Shown here: positions 57,655 through 64,000 of the stretch, piece after piece
Layout of the letters: each line of letters begins with the position of its first letter
Position numbering within the stretch: the stretch's first letter is position 1
Source of the DNA: Arcobacter vandammei
GTDB lineage: Bacteria > Campylobacterota > Campylobacteria > Campylobacterales > Arcobacteraceae
DNA: 64,000 bases
NCBI RefSeq assembly: GCF_016106035.1
Contig: NZ_JADKPZ010000005.1
Location: forward strand, 62,001-126,000
Reading direction: 5' to 3'
The notes under the pieces: generated by a model
Database searches by the model: none
What the model was told of the DNA's origin: nothing
What the model saw: only the letters and a program-made list of their open reading frames with translations
Position numbers and translations under genes: made by a program

Positions 57655-58332
57655 TTGAAATTCACATTTGTAACACTTTTCCCAAATTTAATTGAAGGCT
57701 ATTTTCAAGACTCAATACTTAAAAGAGCAGTAGAGTCAAATTTTATATCTTATGAGTTTTACAATCCACGAGATTTTACAACAAACAAACACAAAAAAGT
57801 AGATGATACAATGATTGGTGGAGGAGCTGGAATGCTTCTTTTTTGTCAGCCACTTTTTGATTGTCTTGATGAGATAAAAAGAAAAGATAAAGATGCCTAT
57901 ATTATATTTCCACTTGCAGCTGCAAAAACATTTACTCAAAAAGATGCAAAAAGATTGGCAAATAAAAAAAATATAGTAATGGTAAGTGGAAGATATGAGG
58001 GAATTGATGAAAGAGTTATTGAAAAATATGCTTCTGAGGTTTTTTCTATTGGAGAATATATCTTAACTGGTGGAGAGTTAGCTTCACTTGTAATGGCAGA
58101 TTCTATTGCTAGAAATGTGCAAGGAGTGCTAGGAAATGAGGTTTCACTAGAAGTTGAAAGTTATGAAAATAATCTTTTAGAAGCTCCTTCTTTTGCAAAA
58201 CCAGAAAATTATGAAAATTTAATTGTGGTTAAAGAATATTTAAAGGGAAACCATAGTAAAATTTGCGACTTAAAATTTCAGATGTCCGTTTCTAGGACGA
58301 AATACTATAGACCTAATAAGGAAAAAAGATGA
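57655..58332 (+). CDS. trmD: tRNA (guanine(37)-N1)-methyltransferase
   Basis: Methylates G37 next to the anticodon and prevents frameshifting. The 225-residue product has the trefoil-knot motifs [20 protein letters not shown] and [13 protein letters not shown]. The start is TTG at 57655, after AGGACGG. It overlaps rplS by 4 bases. Confidence 0.97.
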   Translation: MKFTFVTLFPNLIEGYFQDSILKRAVESNFISYEFYNPRDFTTNKHKKVDDTMIGGGAGMLLFCQPLFDCLDEIKRKDKDAYIIFPLAAAKTFTQKDAKRLANKKNIVMVSGRYEGIDERVIEKYASEVFSIGEYILTGGELASLVMADSIARNVQGVLGNEVSLEVESYENNLLEAPSFAKPENYENLIVVKEYLKGNHSKICDLKFQMSVSRTKYYRPNKEKR

Positions 58333-58685
58333 AAAACAGATATATAGCAAGTTTTGAAGCAACTCAAATAGCTTCAAAAGAAGTTCCAGCATTTAGAGCA
58401 GGGGACACAGTAAGACTTGGTGTTGAGATTAAAGAAGGTGAGAAAAAAAGAGTTCAAACTTTCGAAGGTGTAATTATTGGAAGAGGTGGAAATGGTGTAG
58501 ATGCTACTTTCACTATTAGAAAACTTGGAGCAAATAGTGTAGGTGTTGAGAGAATTTTCCCACTATACTGTGAATCATTAAAATCTTTTGATGTAATCAG
58601 AAAAGGAAGAGTTAGAAGAGCTAAACTTAACTACTTAAGAGAGTTAAAAGGTAAAGCTGCAAGAATTAAAGAGCTTAAAAGATAA
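58329..58685 (+). CDS. rplS: 50S ribosomal protein L19
   Basis: Ribosomal protein at the 30S-50S interface. The 118-residue product has [24 protein letters not shown], the [17 protein letters not shown] signature and the [20 protein letters not shown] tail region. trmD-rplS is a conserved bacterial pair. It ends inside a ten-base-pair hairpin. Confidence 0.98.
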   Translation: MKNRYIASFEATQIASKEVPAFRAGDTVRLGVEIKEGEKKRVQTFEGVIIGRGGNGVDATFTIRKLGANSVGVERIFPLYCESLKSFDVIRKGRVRRAKLNYLRELKGKAARIKELKR

Positions 58686-58706
58686 TTAAGGATTTTTCCT
58701 TAATTA
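58683..58706 (+). terminator. Hairpin terminator after rplS
   Basis: TAATTAAGGA at 58683-58692 pairs with TCCTTAATTA at 58697-58706 across TTTT; the rplS stop codon is in the left arm. Confidence 0.65.
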
Positions 58707-58774
58707 CTTATTTCTAAAAATATCTTTAAATTTTCAATCAAAAAGATTGTAAATCTTCAAAACAAAGGAAACTT

Positions 58775-59380
58775 TTGTTATCAGAAATCATAAATTTTAT
58801 TGTTGAAACTGTAGGAAGCTTAGGATACTTTGGTATCTTTATAATGATGTTTATTGAAAGCTCATTTATAATACCTTTCCCATCTGAAGTGGTTATGATA
58901 CCTGCTGGATATTTGGCATATAAAGGTGAGATGAATATATTTTTAGTAATACTTTCTGGAATTTTAGGTTCGCTTTTTGGTGCTTTATTTAACTACTATT
59001 TAGCTATGAAATTAGGAAGAAAATTCCTTATAAAATATGGAAACTATGTTTTTATTAAAGTTGAAACTTTAGAAAAAATTGAGAAATTTTTCAAAGAACA
59101 TGGTCATATATCTACATTTTTTGGAAGATTAATCCCTGTTGTAAGACAATATATATCACTTCCTGCTGGTTTAGCAAAGATGAATTTAGCTAAATTCTCA
59201 CTATACACAACTTTAGGTGCTGGAATTTGGATGATAGTTTTAGCATATTTGGGTTATTTTTTGGGAGAAAATCAAGAACTTATAAAAGATTATCTGCATC
59301 AAATTATAATTGTAATTTTAATAATAATCGCAATAAGTAGCTATATTTACTACAAAAGAGTAAAAATAAAACAAAAATGA
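58775..59380 (+). CDS. DedA family membrane protein
   Basis: The DedA (SNARE-associated/VTT) family are inner-membrane proteins tied to envelope integrity and undecaprenyl or other lipid carrier translocation. The 201-residue product has the typical [14 protein letters not shown] re-entrant segment, [13 protein letters not shown], and [18 protein letters not shown] with the conserved Arg residues. The start is TTG at 58775 after AAAGGA. It overlaps the next gene by 4 bases. Confidence 0.92.
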   Translation: MLSEIINFIVETVGSLGYFGIFIMMFIESSFIIPFPSEVVMIPAGYLAYKGEMNIFLVILSGILGSLFGALFNYYLAMKLGRKFLIKYGNYVFIKVETLEKIEKFFKEHGHISTFFGRLIPVVRQYISLPAGLAKMNLAKFSLYTTLGAGIWMIVLAYLGYFLGENQELIKDYLHQIIIVILIIIAISSYIYYKRVKIKQK

Positions 59381-59940
59381 GAAGAGTGTTTAACAAACTA
59401 ATTGATATATTTTTAGTTATTTTAGTCTTAATTTATATCGTTTTTGAAGAGTTGGTTTGGGAAAAAATAGCTAAACCTATTTTAAATATCTTCTCTAATT
59501 TTATCTTACAATTTCAAATTGTTGAAAAAATAGTTTTAAAAATCAAGAGTCTAAACAGATATTTAATTCTCTTTATATTTTTAATATTTTTCACAATAGT
59601 TGAACTTCTTGGAGTTTATGCTGCAATAGTGTTTGTTCAAGGATATATTTCTTTGGCTATTTTTATATATTTGCTAAAACTTCCACTTGCTGTTCTTATT
59701 TTATGGTTTTTTGATATTACAAAAGAGAAACTACTACAATTTAGATGGTTTGAAATAGTTTATGAAAAACTAATTTATCTGAAAAATAGAATTAAAAATT
59801 CAAAAATATATCTTTTGATTTATGAGAAAATTGCAAGTATAAAAGAGTATTTTAAAAATAATTTCACTTTTTCAAAACACTCTTTAAAAGATAAAGTTAT
59901 AAAAATTTATAAAATACTAAAAGCTAAAATTAAATTTTAG
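59377..59940 (+). CDS. Membrane protein of unknown function, paired with dedA
   Basis: The 187-residue product has three hydrophobic segments (about residues 7-24, 63-82 and 86-110) and a long basic C-terminal tail rich in Lys, Ile and Tyr. No family recognised. The 4-base overlap with the DedA gene implies translational coupling. It ends 14 bases before the convergent aminotransferase. Confidence 0.6.
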   Translation: MRRVFNKLIDIFLVILVLIYIVFEELVWEKIAKPILNIFSNFILQFQIVEKIVLKIKSLNRYLILFIFLIFFTIVELLGVYAAIVFVQGYISLAIFIYLLKLPLAVLILWFFDITKEKLLQFRWFEIVYEKLIYLKNRIKNSKIYLLIYEKIASIKEYFKNNFTFSKHSLKDKVIKIYKILKAKIKF

Positions 59941-59954
59941 CTTCTATAAATCTA

Positions 59955-61061
59955 TTATAAACAAGATTTTATAAGTTTTATTCCTTTTTCAATATCTTCA
60001 AAACTTGAGTGTGTATAGTTAAATCTTATTTCACTATTTGGGGTTTTGTCTATATAAAACTGATTTGCAGGAACATAAACAACCTTTTTCTTTAAGCACT
60101 CTTGAACTAGGGTAAAAGTGTCAATCTTACTATCAAAACCACCATATAAAAACATTCCACCTTTTGGAACTTCGTGCTTAAACTCTGGCATTATCTCTTT
60201 TAATTTTTGTGAGAAAAACTCTGCTTTTGATTTGTAATTATCTCTTATATTTTGTAAATGCTTCTCATATTTCTCTTCACTATTTAAATATTCAGCCAAA
60301 ACATACTGCACAAAACCGCTAGAGTGTAAATCAATGCTCTCTTTTATAATCATAAGTGATTTTATTTTCTCTACACTAGCTCTTATCCAGCCAATTCTAT
60401 AACTAGGAACTAAAGTTTTTGAAAAACTTCCTAAATGAAATGAGTTATTTGGAATTTTTGCACTAATATATGACATCTTTTCTTCAAAATATAGTTCACT
60501 ATATGGACTATCTTCTATTAAAATTCCATTTTGTTTTTCAACTATTTTTGCTATTTCTTCTCTTTTTTCTAAGCTATAAGTTGTTGAACTTGGGTTTTGA
60601 AAATCAGGAATTAAATATGCTAGTTTTGTTTTATCAAAATCTTTTTCAAAATCTTCTACATTTATTCCATCATTTTCTAGTTTTACTCCACTCATTTTTA
60701 GATTATTTAATCTAAAAATATTCATAGCACCCAAATATGATGGTTCTTCAATAGTGATATTTTGATTTTCAAAAAACTTAGCCAAAATATACATAGCTTG
60801 TTGGCTTCCTGTTGTGATTAGAATATTATCTTTTGTTGTAGGAAAGCCTTGTTTTGTATATCTTTGTGCTATTTTTTCTCTTAAACTCTCTATTCCGTTG
60901 CTTACAGTATATTGATAAACTTTTGGATTATCAATAATTTTTAAAGTTGCCTCTTTTAAATCTTCTACTGGAAAAAGATTTGCACTAGGTAGCCCACCTG
61001 CAAAAGAAATAGTGTGTTCATCAATTGCTTCTAAAATTTCTCTTATAAATGACCGCTTCAT
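59955..61061 (-). CDS. PLP-dependent aminotransferase (class I/II, LysN/ARO8-like)
   Basis: The 368-residue product has the fold-type I core: the ITTGSQQAM cofactor loop, PDFQNPSST, EDSPYSEL and the PLP lysine in GSFSKTLVPSYRIGW. The opening SFAGGLPSANLFP matches the 2-aminoadipate/aromatic aminotransferase group related to the effector domain of MocR regulators, but there is no DNA-binding domain. Substrate unknown. It is divergent from the AraC/GyrI-like regulator, which may control it. Confidence 0.88.
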   Translation of the reverse strand: MKRSFIREILEAIDEHTISFAGGLPSANLFPVEDLKEATLKIIDNPKVYQYTVSNGIESLREKIAQRYTKQGFPTTKDNILITTGSQQAMYILAKFFENQNITIEEPSYLGAMNIFRLNNLKMSGVKLENDGINVEDFEKDFDKTKLAYLIPDFQNPSSTTYSLEKREEIAKIVEKQNGILIEDSPYSELYFEEKMSYISAKIPNNSFHLGSFSKTLVPSYRIGWIRASVEKIKSLMIIKESIDLHSSGFVQYVLAEYLNSEEKYEKHLQNIRDNYKSKAEFFSQKLKEIMPEFKHEVPKGGMFLYGGFDSKIDTFTLVQECLKKKVVYVPANQFYIDKTPNSEIRFNYTHSSFEDIEKGIKLIKSCL

Positions 61062-61173
61062 AATTTTGAATTCCTTAATTTTTTTAAAATTCTACATAAA
61101 AAAAAATCTTTATACTTTACATAAAATGCTTTTATAACTAATATTTATTGCTAATTTTATATACAAATCTTGC

Positions 61174-61179
61174 TATAAT
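61174..61179 (+). promoter_or_regulatory. Extended -10 promoter for the AraC-family gene
   Basis: TGCTATAAT, a perfect extended -10, ends only 7 bases before the ATG at 61187. Transcription would start at or within a base or two of the initiation codon, and no ribosome site is present. Confidence 0.7.
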
Positions 61180-61186
61180 CTAATTT

Positions 61187-62059
61187 ATGAAAAAAGATAC
61201 TTTTGAAAAACGAACAAAAATAGCAAATGATGTTATGAACTATATTTATAAATATATTGATACAGATATAAACATAGATGAATTAAGCCTTGAATTAAAT
61301 ATTAGCAAGTTTCATCTTCATCGTATTTTCAAAGATGAGTTTGGAAAAAATATTTATGAGAGTATAAAATCAATTAGGCTTCAAAAAGCTGCAAATTTAC
61401 TTATTACAAATAGATTTTCAACTATTACAGATATTTCAAAAATGACTGGATATAGCTCTCAAACATCATTTATAAGAAGTTTTAAACAGAGATTTTATAT
61501 GACTCCAAAAGAGTGGAAAAATGGTGGATATAAAGAGTATTCAAATAAAATAGTACAAAAAGTATCAAATAACAGTGAAGAAAAAGAGTTCAAAATAGAA
61601 CCAACAATTGTAAAAATGAAAGAACAAAAAGCCTATTATATAAGGCACAAAGGTTATGATAAAAGTATAAAACACACTTGGGCAAAACTTCAAACTTGGA
61701 TTTATACAAATGAGATTCAAAACTTTTCTCAAATGGCACTTCACCACGATAACCCAATTATAACTCCACTTGAAGATTGTCAATATATTGCAATGATTGT
61801 AATTGAAGATGATAAAGAGTTAAAAAATATCTCATTGCCATCTTTGATTGTCCCAAAAGGGATTTATGCAAAATTTCCTTTAAGTGGAAAATATGGCGAT
61901 GTAATCAAGCTAATACAGTGGGTTTATCACACTTGGCTTGTAAAAAGTGGATATGAAACAACTACAAATCCATCTTATACGATTTATCATAAAAATCACT
62001 TTTTAAGTAGTGATGAAGAGTTTATTTTGGATTTTTATTTGCCAATAAGATATGTATAA
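61187..62059 (+). CDS. AraC family regulator with GyrI-like effector domain
   Basis: The 290-residue protein has an N-terminal AraC DNA-binding domain with two helix-turn-helix motifs (about residues 10-110: LSLELNISKFHLHRIFKDEFG and ITDISKMTGYSSQTSFIRSFKQ). A C-terminal GyrI-like small-molecule-binding domain follows (about residues 135-290). The same order occurs in Rob-like and multidrug-responsive regulators, so a hydrophobic or cationic ligand is plausible. It is divergent from the aminotransferase and appears to be transcribed as a leaderless mRNA. Confidence 0.92.
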   Translation: MKKDTFEKRTKIANDVMNYIYKYIDTDINIDELSLELNISKFHLHRIFKDEFGKNIYESIKSIRLQKAANLLITNRFSTITDISKMTGYSSQTSFIRSFKQRFYMTPKEWKNGGYKEYSNKIVQKVSNNSEEKEFKIEPTIVKMKEQKAYYIRHKGYDKSIKHTWAKLQTWIYTNEIQNFSQMALHHDNPIITPLEDCQYIAMIVIEDDKELKNISLPSLIVPKGIYAKFPLSGKYGDVIKLIQWVYHTWLVKSGYETTTNPSYTIYHKNHFLSSDEEFILDFYLPIRYV

Positions 62060-62076
62060 ACCTTGTTCTCAAGGTT
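62059..62076 (+). terminator. Hairpin after the AraC-family gene
   Basis: AACCTTG at 62059-62065 pairs with CAAGGTT at 62070-62076 across TTCT, immediately after the stop codon; a T-run follows at 62084-62088, separated by seven bases. Confidence 0.55.
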
Positions 62077-62083
62077 CTTTAGG

Positions 62084-62178
62084 TTTTTCTCACAGAGAGT
62101 TTAACAACAAGCTACTTTTTAGGGGATTTTTCTCAAAGAGAGTGCCATAGGCACAAAAATCCACGTTATAAAAAGTAG
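62084..62178. repeat. Branched inverted-repeat element with internal direct repeat
   Basis: Nested pairing is visible by eye: CTACTTTTTA (62112-62121) with TAAAAAGTAG (62169-62178); GGATTTTT (62124-62131) with AAAAATCC (62155-62162); and inside these two adjacent hairpins, CTC/GAG closed by AAA and GTGCC/GGCAC closed by ATA (62142-62154). Together they would form a compact three-way junction. The 17-base segment at 62127-62143 is repeated with one mismatch at 62084-62100. It fits a structured RNA or a small palindromic repeat; no other copy was noticed in the window. Confidence 0.5.
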
Positions 62179-62194
62179 ATAAATAAGATTGGTT

Positions 62195-62223
62195 TCCTTT
62201 TAAATGGGAAACATTTAAAAGGA
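62195..62223 (+). promoter_or_regulatory. Hairpin sequestering the Nudix ribosome binding site
   Basis: TCCTTTTAAATG at 62195-62206 is the exact reverse complement of CATTTAAAAGGA at 62212-62223, with loop GGAAA. The right arm contains the AAAAGGA ribosome site that lies six bases before the ATG at 62230. A competing pairing, GTTTCC (62192-62197) with GGAAAC (62207-62212), would leave the ribosome site free. This has the form of an on/off translational switch such as an RNA thermometer, or alternatively a protein operator. Confidence 0.55.
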
Positions 62224-62229
62224 TAATTT

Positions 62230-62991
62230 ATGAATACAAGTATTGAGTTTATAGCAAATTTTAAAACAAGCCTTGATCCATACAATGGAATAACAATAGA
62301 TAAAGATGACTTCCCAAAAGATATTTTGGAGTTTGAAAAAAGTTTGGATACTTTGCTTGAAATTACAAAAGATAAAAGAAATCTCATTTGGATTTATGTA
62401 GATATAAAAGAGTCAAAAATTATTCCAATTTTGACAAAACAGGGTTTTACTTTCCACTCTTGCAATAAAGATTATCTGCTTTTAGTAAAGGTTTTGAAAG
62501 AAAATGCAATAGTTCCAAATTTAGCAAATCATACTTTGGGAGTTGGAGCAGTTGTAATAAATAGTAAAAATGAGATTTTATTAATAAAAGAAAAAATAAG
62601 GAATGAATATTATAAGCTTCCTGGTGGGCATATTGATGATGCTGAGATGATTTCTCAAGCTTTAAGTAGAGAGGTTTATGAAGAGACTGGAGTTGTAGTT
62701 GAGTTTGAAAAGATTATCTCTATTGGGCATTTTTATCCTCATCAATTTCATAAATCAAATTTATATGTATTATGCAAAGCAACTCCAAAAAGCTTAAAAA
62801 TAGATGTAAAAGATAAGCAAGAAATAGATGAAGCTATTTGGCTAAATGTAGATGTGATGTTTGCTAGAGCCGATATTAACAGCTATACAAAGGCTATTGT
62901 AAAGTCTGCTTTAAGTGGTGGTGGATTAGAAAAAAGTGAAACACCTATTTTAAATCATCTAAAAAATGAGTTTGAGTTGTTTTTTGTATAG
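62230..62991 (+). CDS. Nudix hydrolase with NUDT6-type N-terminal domain
   Basis: Nudix enzymes hydrolyse nucleoside diphosphates linked to another group. The 253-residue product has a perfect Nudix box, GHIDDAE then REVYEETGV with the right spacing, preceded by YKLPGG. The first 90 or so residues (LIWIYVDI, IPILTKQGFTFHSC) match the pre-Nudix domain of the NUDT6 (antisense-FGF) family. Substrate unknown. Its ribosome site is buried in a perfect hairpin. Confidence 0.88.
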   Translation: MNTSIEFIANFKTSLDPYNGITIDKDDFPKDILEFEKSLDTLLEITKDKRNLIWIYVDIKESKIIPILTKQGFTFHSCNKDYLLLVKVLKENAIVPNLANHTLGVGAVVINSKNEILLIKEKIRNEYYKLPGGHIDDAEMISQALSREVYEETGVVVEFEKIISIGHFYPHQFHKSNLYVLCKATPKSLKIDVKDKQEIDEAIWLNVDVMFARADINSYTKAIVKSALSGGGLEKSETPILNHLKNEFELFFV

Positions 62992-63014
62992 AAATAAAAC
63001 AAGCAAAAACTAAA

Positions 63015-63020
63015 TATAAT
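63015..63020 (+). promoter_or_regulatory. -10 element for ridA
   Basis: TATAAT 25 bases before the ATG at 63046; AAAGGA is the ribosome site. Confidence 0.6.
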
Positions 63021-63045
63021 ACAATCTTCAAAAAAAAGGATAAAA

Positions 63046-63429
63046 ATGAAAAAAATAATAAGTACAACAAAAGCACCAAGTGCAATAGGACCATACAATC
63101 AAGCAACAAGTTTTGAAAAATTGGTTTTCACTTCTGGACAAATTGCACTAGACCCAACTACTATGGAAATTGTAAATGGTGGAGTACAAGAGCAAACAAA
63201 ACAAGTTATGGAAAATTTAAAAGCTGTTTTAGAAGAGGCTGGAAGTTCATTTGAAAATGTTTTAAAAACAACTTGTTATTTATCTGATATGGATAATTTT
63301 ACTGCTTTTAATGAAATATATGGACAATATTTCAAAGCAGATTCTGCACCAGCAAGAAGTACAGTTGCTGTAAAAACTCTACCAAAAAATGTTTTGGTTG
63401 AAGTGGATGTTATAGCATATAAAAACTAG
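63046..63429 (+). CDS. ridA: RidA family enamine/imine deaminase
   Basis: Hydrolyses reactive enamine/imine intermediates such as 2-aminoacrylate, produced by PLP enzymes like IlvA (also in this window). The 127-residue product has APSAIGPYNQAT, TSGQIALDP, and the conserved Arg in PARSTVAVKTLPKNVLVEVD. Length is standard. It ends in a terminator whose left arm contains the stop codon. Confidence 0.95.
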   Translation: MKKIISTTKAPSAIGPYNQATSFEKLVFTSGQIALDPTTMEIVNGGVQEQTKQVMENLKAVLEEAGSSFENVLKTTCYLSDMDNFTAFNEIYGQYFKADSAPARSTVAVKTLPKNVLVEVDVIAYKN

Positions 63430-63446
63430 AGAAAACTCTAGTTTTT
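63421..63446 (+). terminator. Rho-independent terminator after ridA
   Basis: AAAAACTAGAG at 63421-63431 pairs with CTCTAGTTTTT at 63436-63446 over AAAA. It serves ridA and possibly the convergent tex gene, since an A-run on the other side gives a T-run on the minus strand. Confidence 0.85.
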
Positions 63447-63489
63447 ATATGCTACATAAAATACTTTAAATAAAAATTACTTATCATTT

Positions 63490-64000
63490 TTATCTCAAAC
63501 TAACCCCAACTCTTTGTTTTTCTAAGTCCACACTTACAACTTTTAGATTTTCCAAATTTTGATTTATACTTAAAACTTCGCTTGGATGAGAGATTCTTTT
63601 TTCGCTTATTTGTGAAATATGAAGTAGGGCATCATTTTTTAGTCCAATATCAATAAAAGCTCCAAAATCTGTGATATTTCGCACAATTCCACTTAAAATA
63701 AAGCCTTCTCTTAAATCTTCTATATCTAAAACATCATTTGAAAACTTTACTTGATTAAAATCCATTCTTACATCAAAGCCAACTTTTGTAAGCTCATTTA
63801 CAATATCTTTTAGTTTTAAGATAGAGCAATTTAGCTCCTTTGCCACTTTTTCAAAATCTTTTATCTCCTCCAAATTATATTTTTTTTGGAGTTTTGCTAC
63901 AAGTTCGTAATCTTCAGGATGAATTGCTGTATTATCCAAAACAGATTTGCCATCTTTTATTCGCAAAAATCCTACACTTTGAATATAGGCTTTTTCTCCT
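63490..64000 (-). CDS. tex: Tex-like S1 RNA-binding protein, 3' end only
   Basis: The frame is open to the window edge, so the gene begins beyond 64000. The visible 170 residues start with the helix-hairpin-helix/YqgF-linked end (SVGFLRIKDGKSVLDNTAIHP, as in Tex) and finish with an S1 domain (GIVRNITDFGAFIDIGLKND, ALLHISQIS). Tex proteins bind RNA and affect transcription and stress tolerance. The end just after the S1 domain is short, without the basic tail seen in some homologues. Confidence 0.9.
   Translation of the reverse strand, partial: GEKAYIQSVGFLRIKDGKSVLDNTAIHPEDYELVAKLQKKYNLEEIKDFEKVAKELNCSILKLKDIVNELTKVGFDVRMDFNQVKFSNDVLDIEDLREGFILSGIVRNITDFGAFIDIGLKNDALLHISQISEKRISHPSEVLSINQNLENLKVVSVDLEKQRVGVSLR

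Noticed and set aside
60470-60715. Plus-strand hydrophobic frame opposite the aminotransferase
   Set aside because: Antisense shadow of a gene with clear PLP motifs; no ribosome site.
1-64000. CRISPR array, tRNA or rRNA genes, insertion sequence
   Set aside because: No regularly spaced repeats, no cloverleaf-like or rRNA segments, and no transposase frame were seen; all longer gaps are under about 200 bases.

Overview
The window is a compact, strongly AT-rich chromosomal segment. Gene content and order fit the Campylobacterota (Epsilonproteobacteria), most likely the Arcobacter/Aliarcobacter group. The markers are an ispH-rpsA-serA block downstream of pheST-aroA, a diheme-c1 petABC (bc1) operon, a ccoNOQP cbb3 oxidase operon with a DUF4006 gene, a split addA/addB pair, and frequent TTG starts. 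This is inferred from protein families and synteny, not from a database search. No rRNA, tRNA, insertion sequence, prophage or CRISPR array was seen. Nearly everything is core housekeeping, and no non-coding gap exceeds about 200 bases.

Layout. Positions 1-5170: the end of an MFS transporter, maf, an integral membrane protein, two tandem NlpC/P60 cell-wall hydrolases, a lipoprotein and a SIMPL-domain protein. 5205-12487: alaS on the minus strand, then trxA, then trxB-dapB-purF and a TIGR01212 radical SAM gene. 12498-17661: a LysR regulator and a uvrD-truB-ispE-smpB run. 17827-24979: ccoNOQP, DUF4006, a 30-residue membrane peptide, a TPM-like protein, a FixH-like protein and addB in one tightly packed run. 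25044-26857: a monoheme cytochrome c and prfB. 26913-36249 (minus): pheS-pheT-aroA-ispH-rpsA-serA-efp. 36370-42191: a HIT protein, fatty-acid genes (fabG-acpP-fabF-accA) and queC-queD-queE. 42290-46252: a membrane protein, rsmE, then petABC on the minus strand. 46412-52932: argB-thrC, addA, thiE, atpB. 53023-59940: ilvA, an ABM-fold protein, metE, a Cys-rich hypothetical, trmD-rplS and a DedA-family gene pair. 59955-64000: an aminotransferase divergent from an AraC/GyrI-like regulator, a structured intergenic region, a NUDT6-like Nudix protein, ridA and the 3' end of tex.

How the genes work together. petABC passes electrons from quinol to cytochrome c, and ccoNOQP is the terminal oxidase, so the window carries most of a microaerobic respiratory chain, plus the a subunit of the ATP synthase that uses the gradient. 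addA and addB together would form the recombination helicase-nuclease. trxA and trxB form a thiol-reduction pair.

No obvious new multi-gene system is present. The observations most worth following are small. One is the leader of the Nudix gene, where a perfect 12-bp hairpin buries the ribosome binding site and a competing pairing would free it; it sits beside a compact branched inverted-repeat element. The others are a 30-residue membrane peptide in the cbb3 operon, a perfect FNR-type box placed like a class II activator site upstream of petABC, a probable leaderless AraC-family mRNA, and a cytochrome c without an obvious distal methionine.
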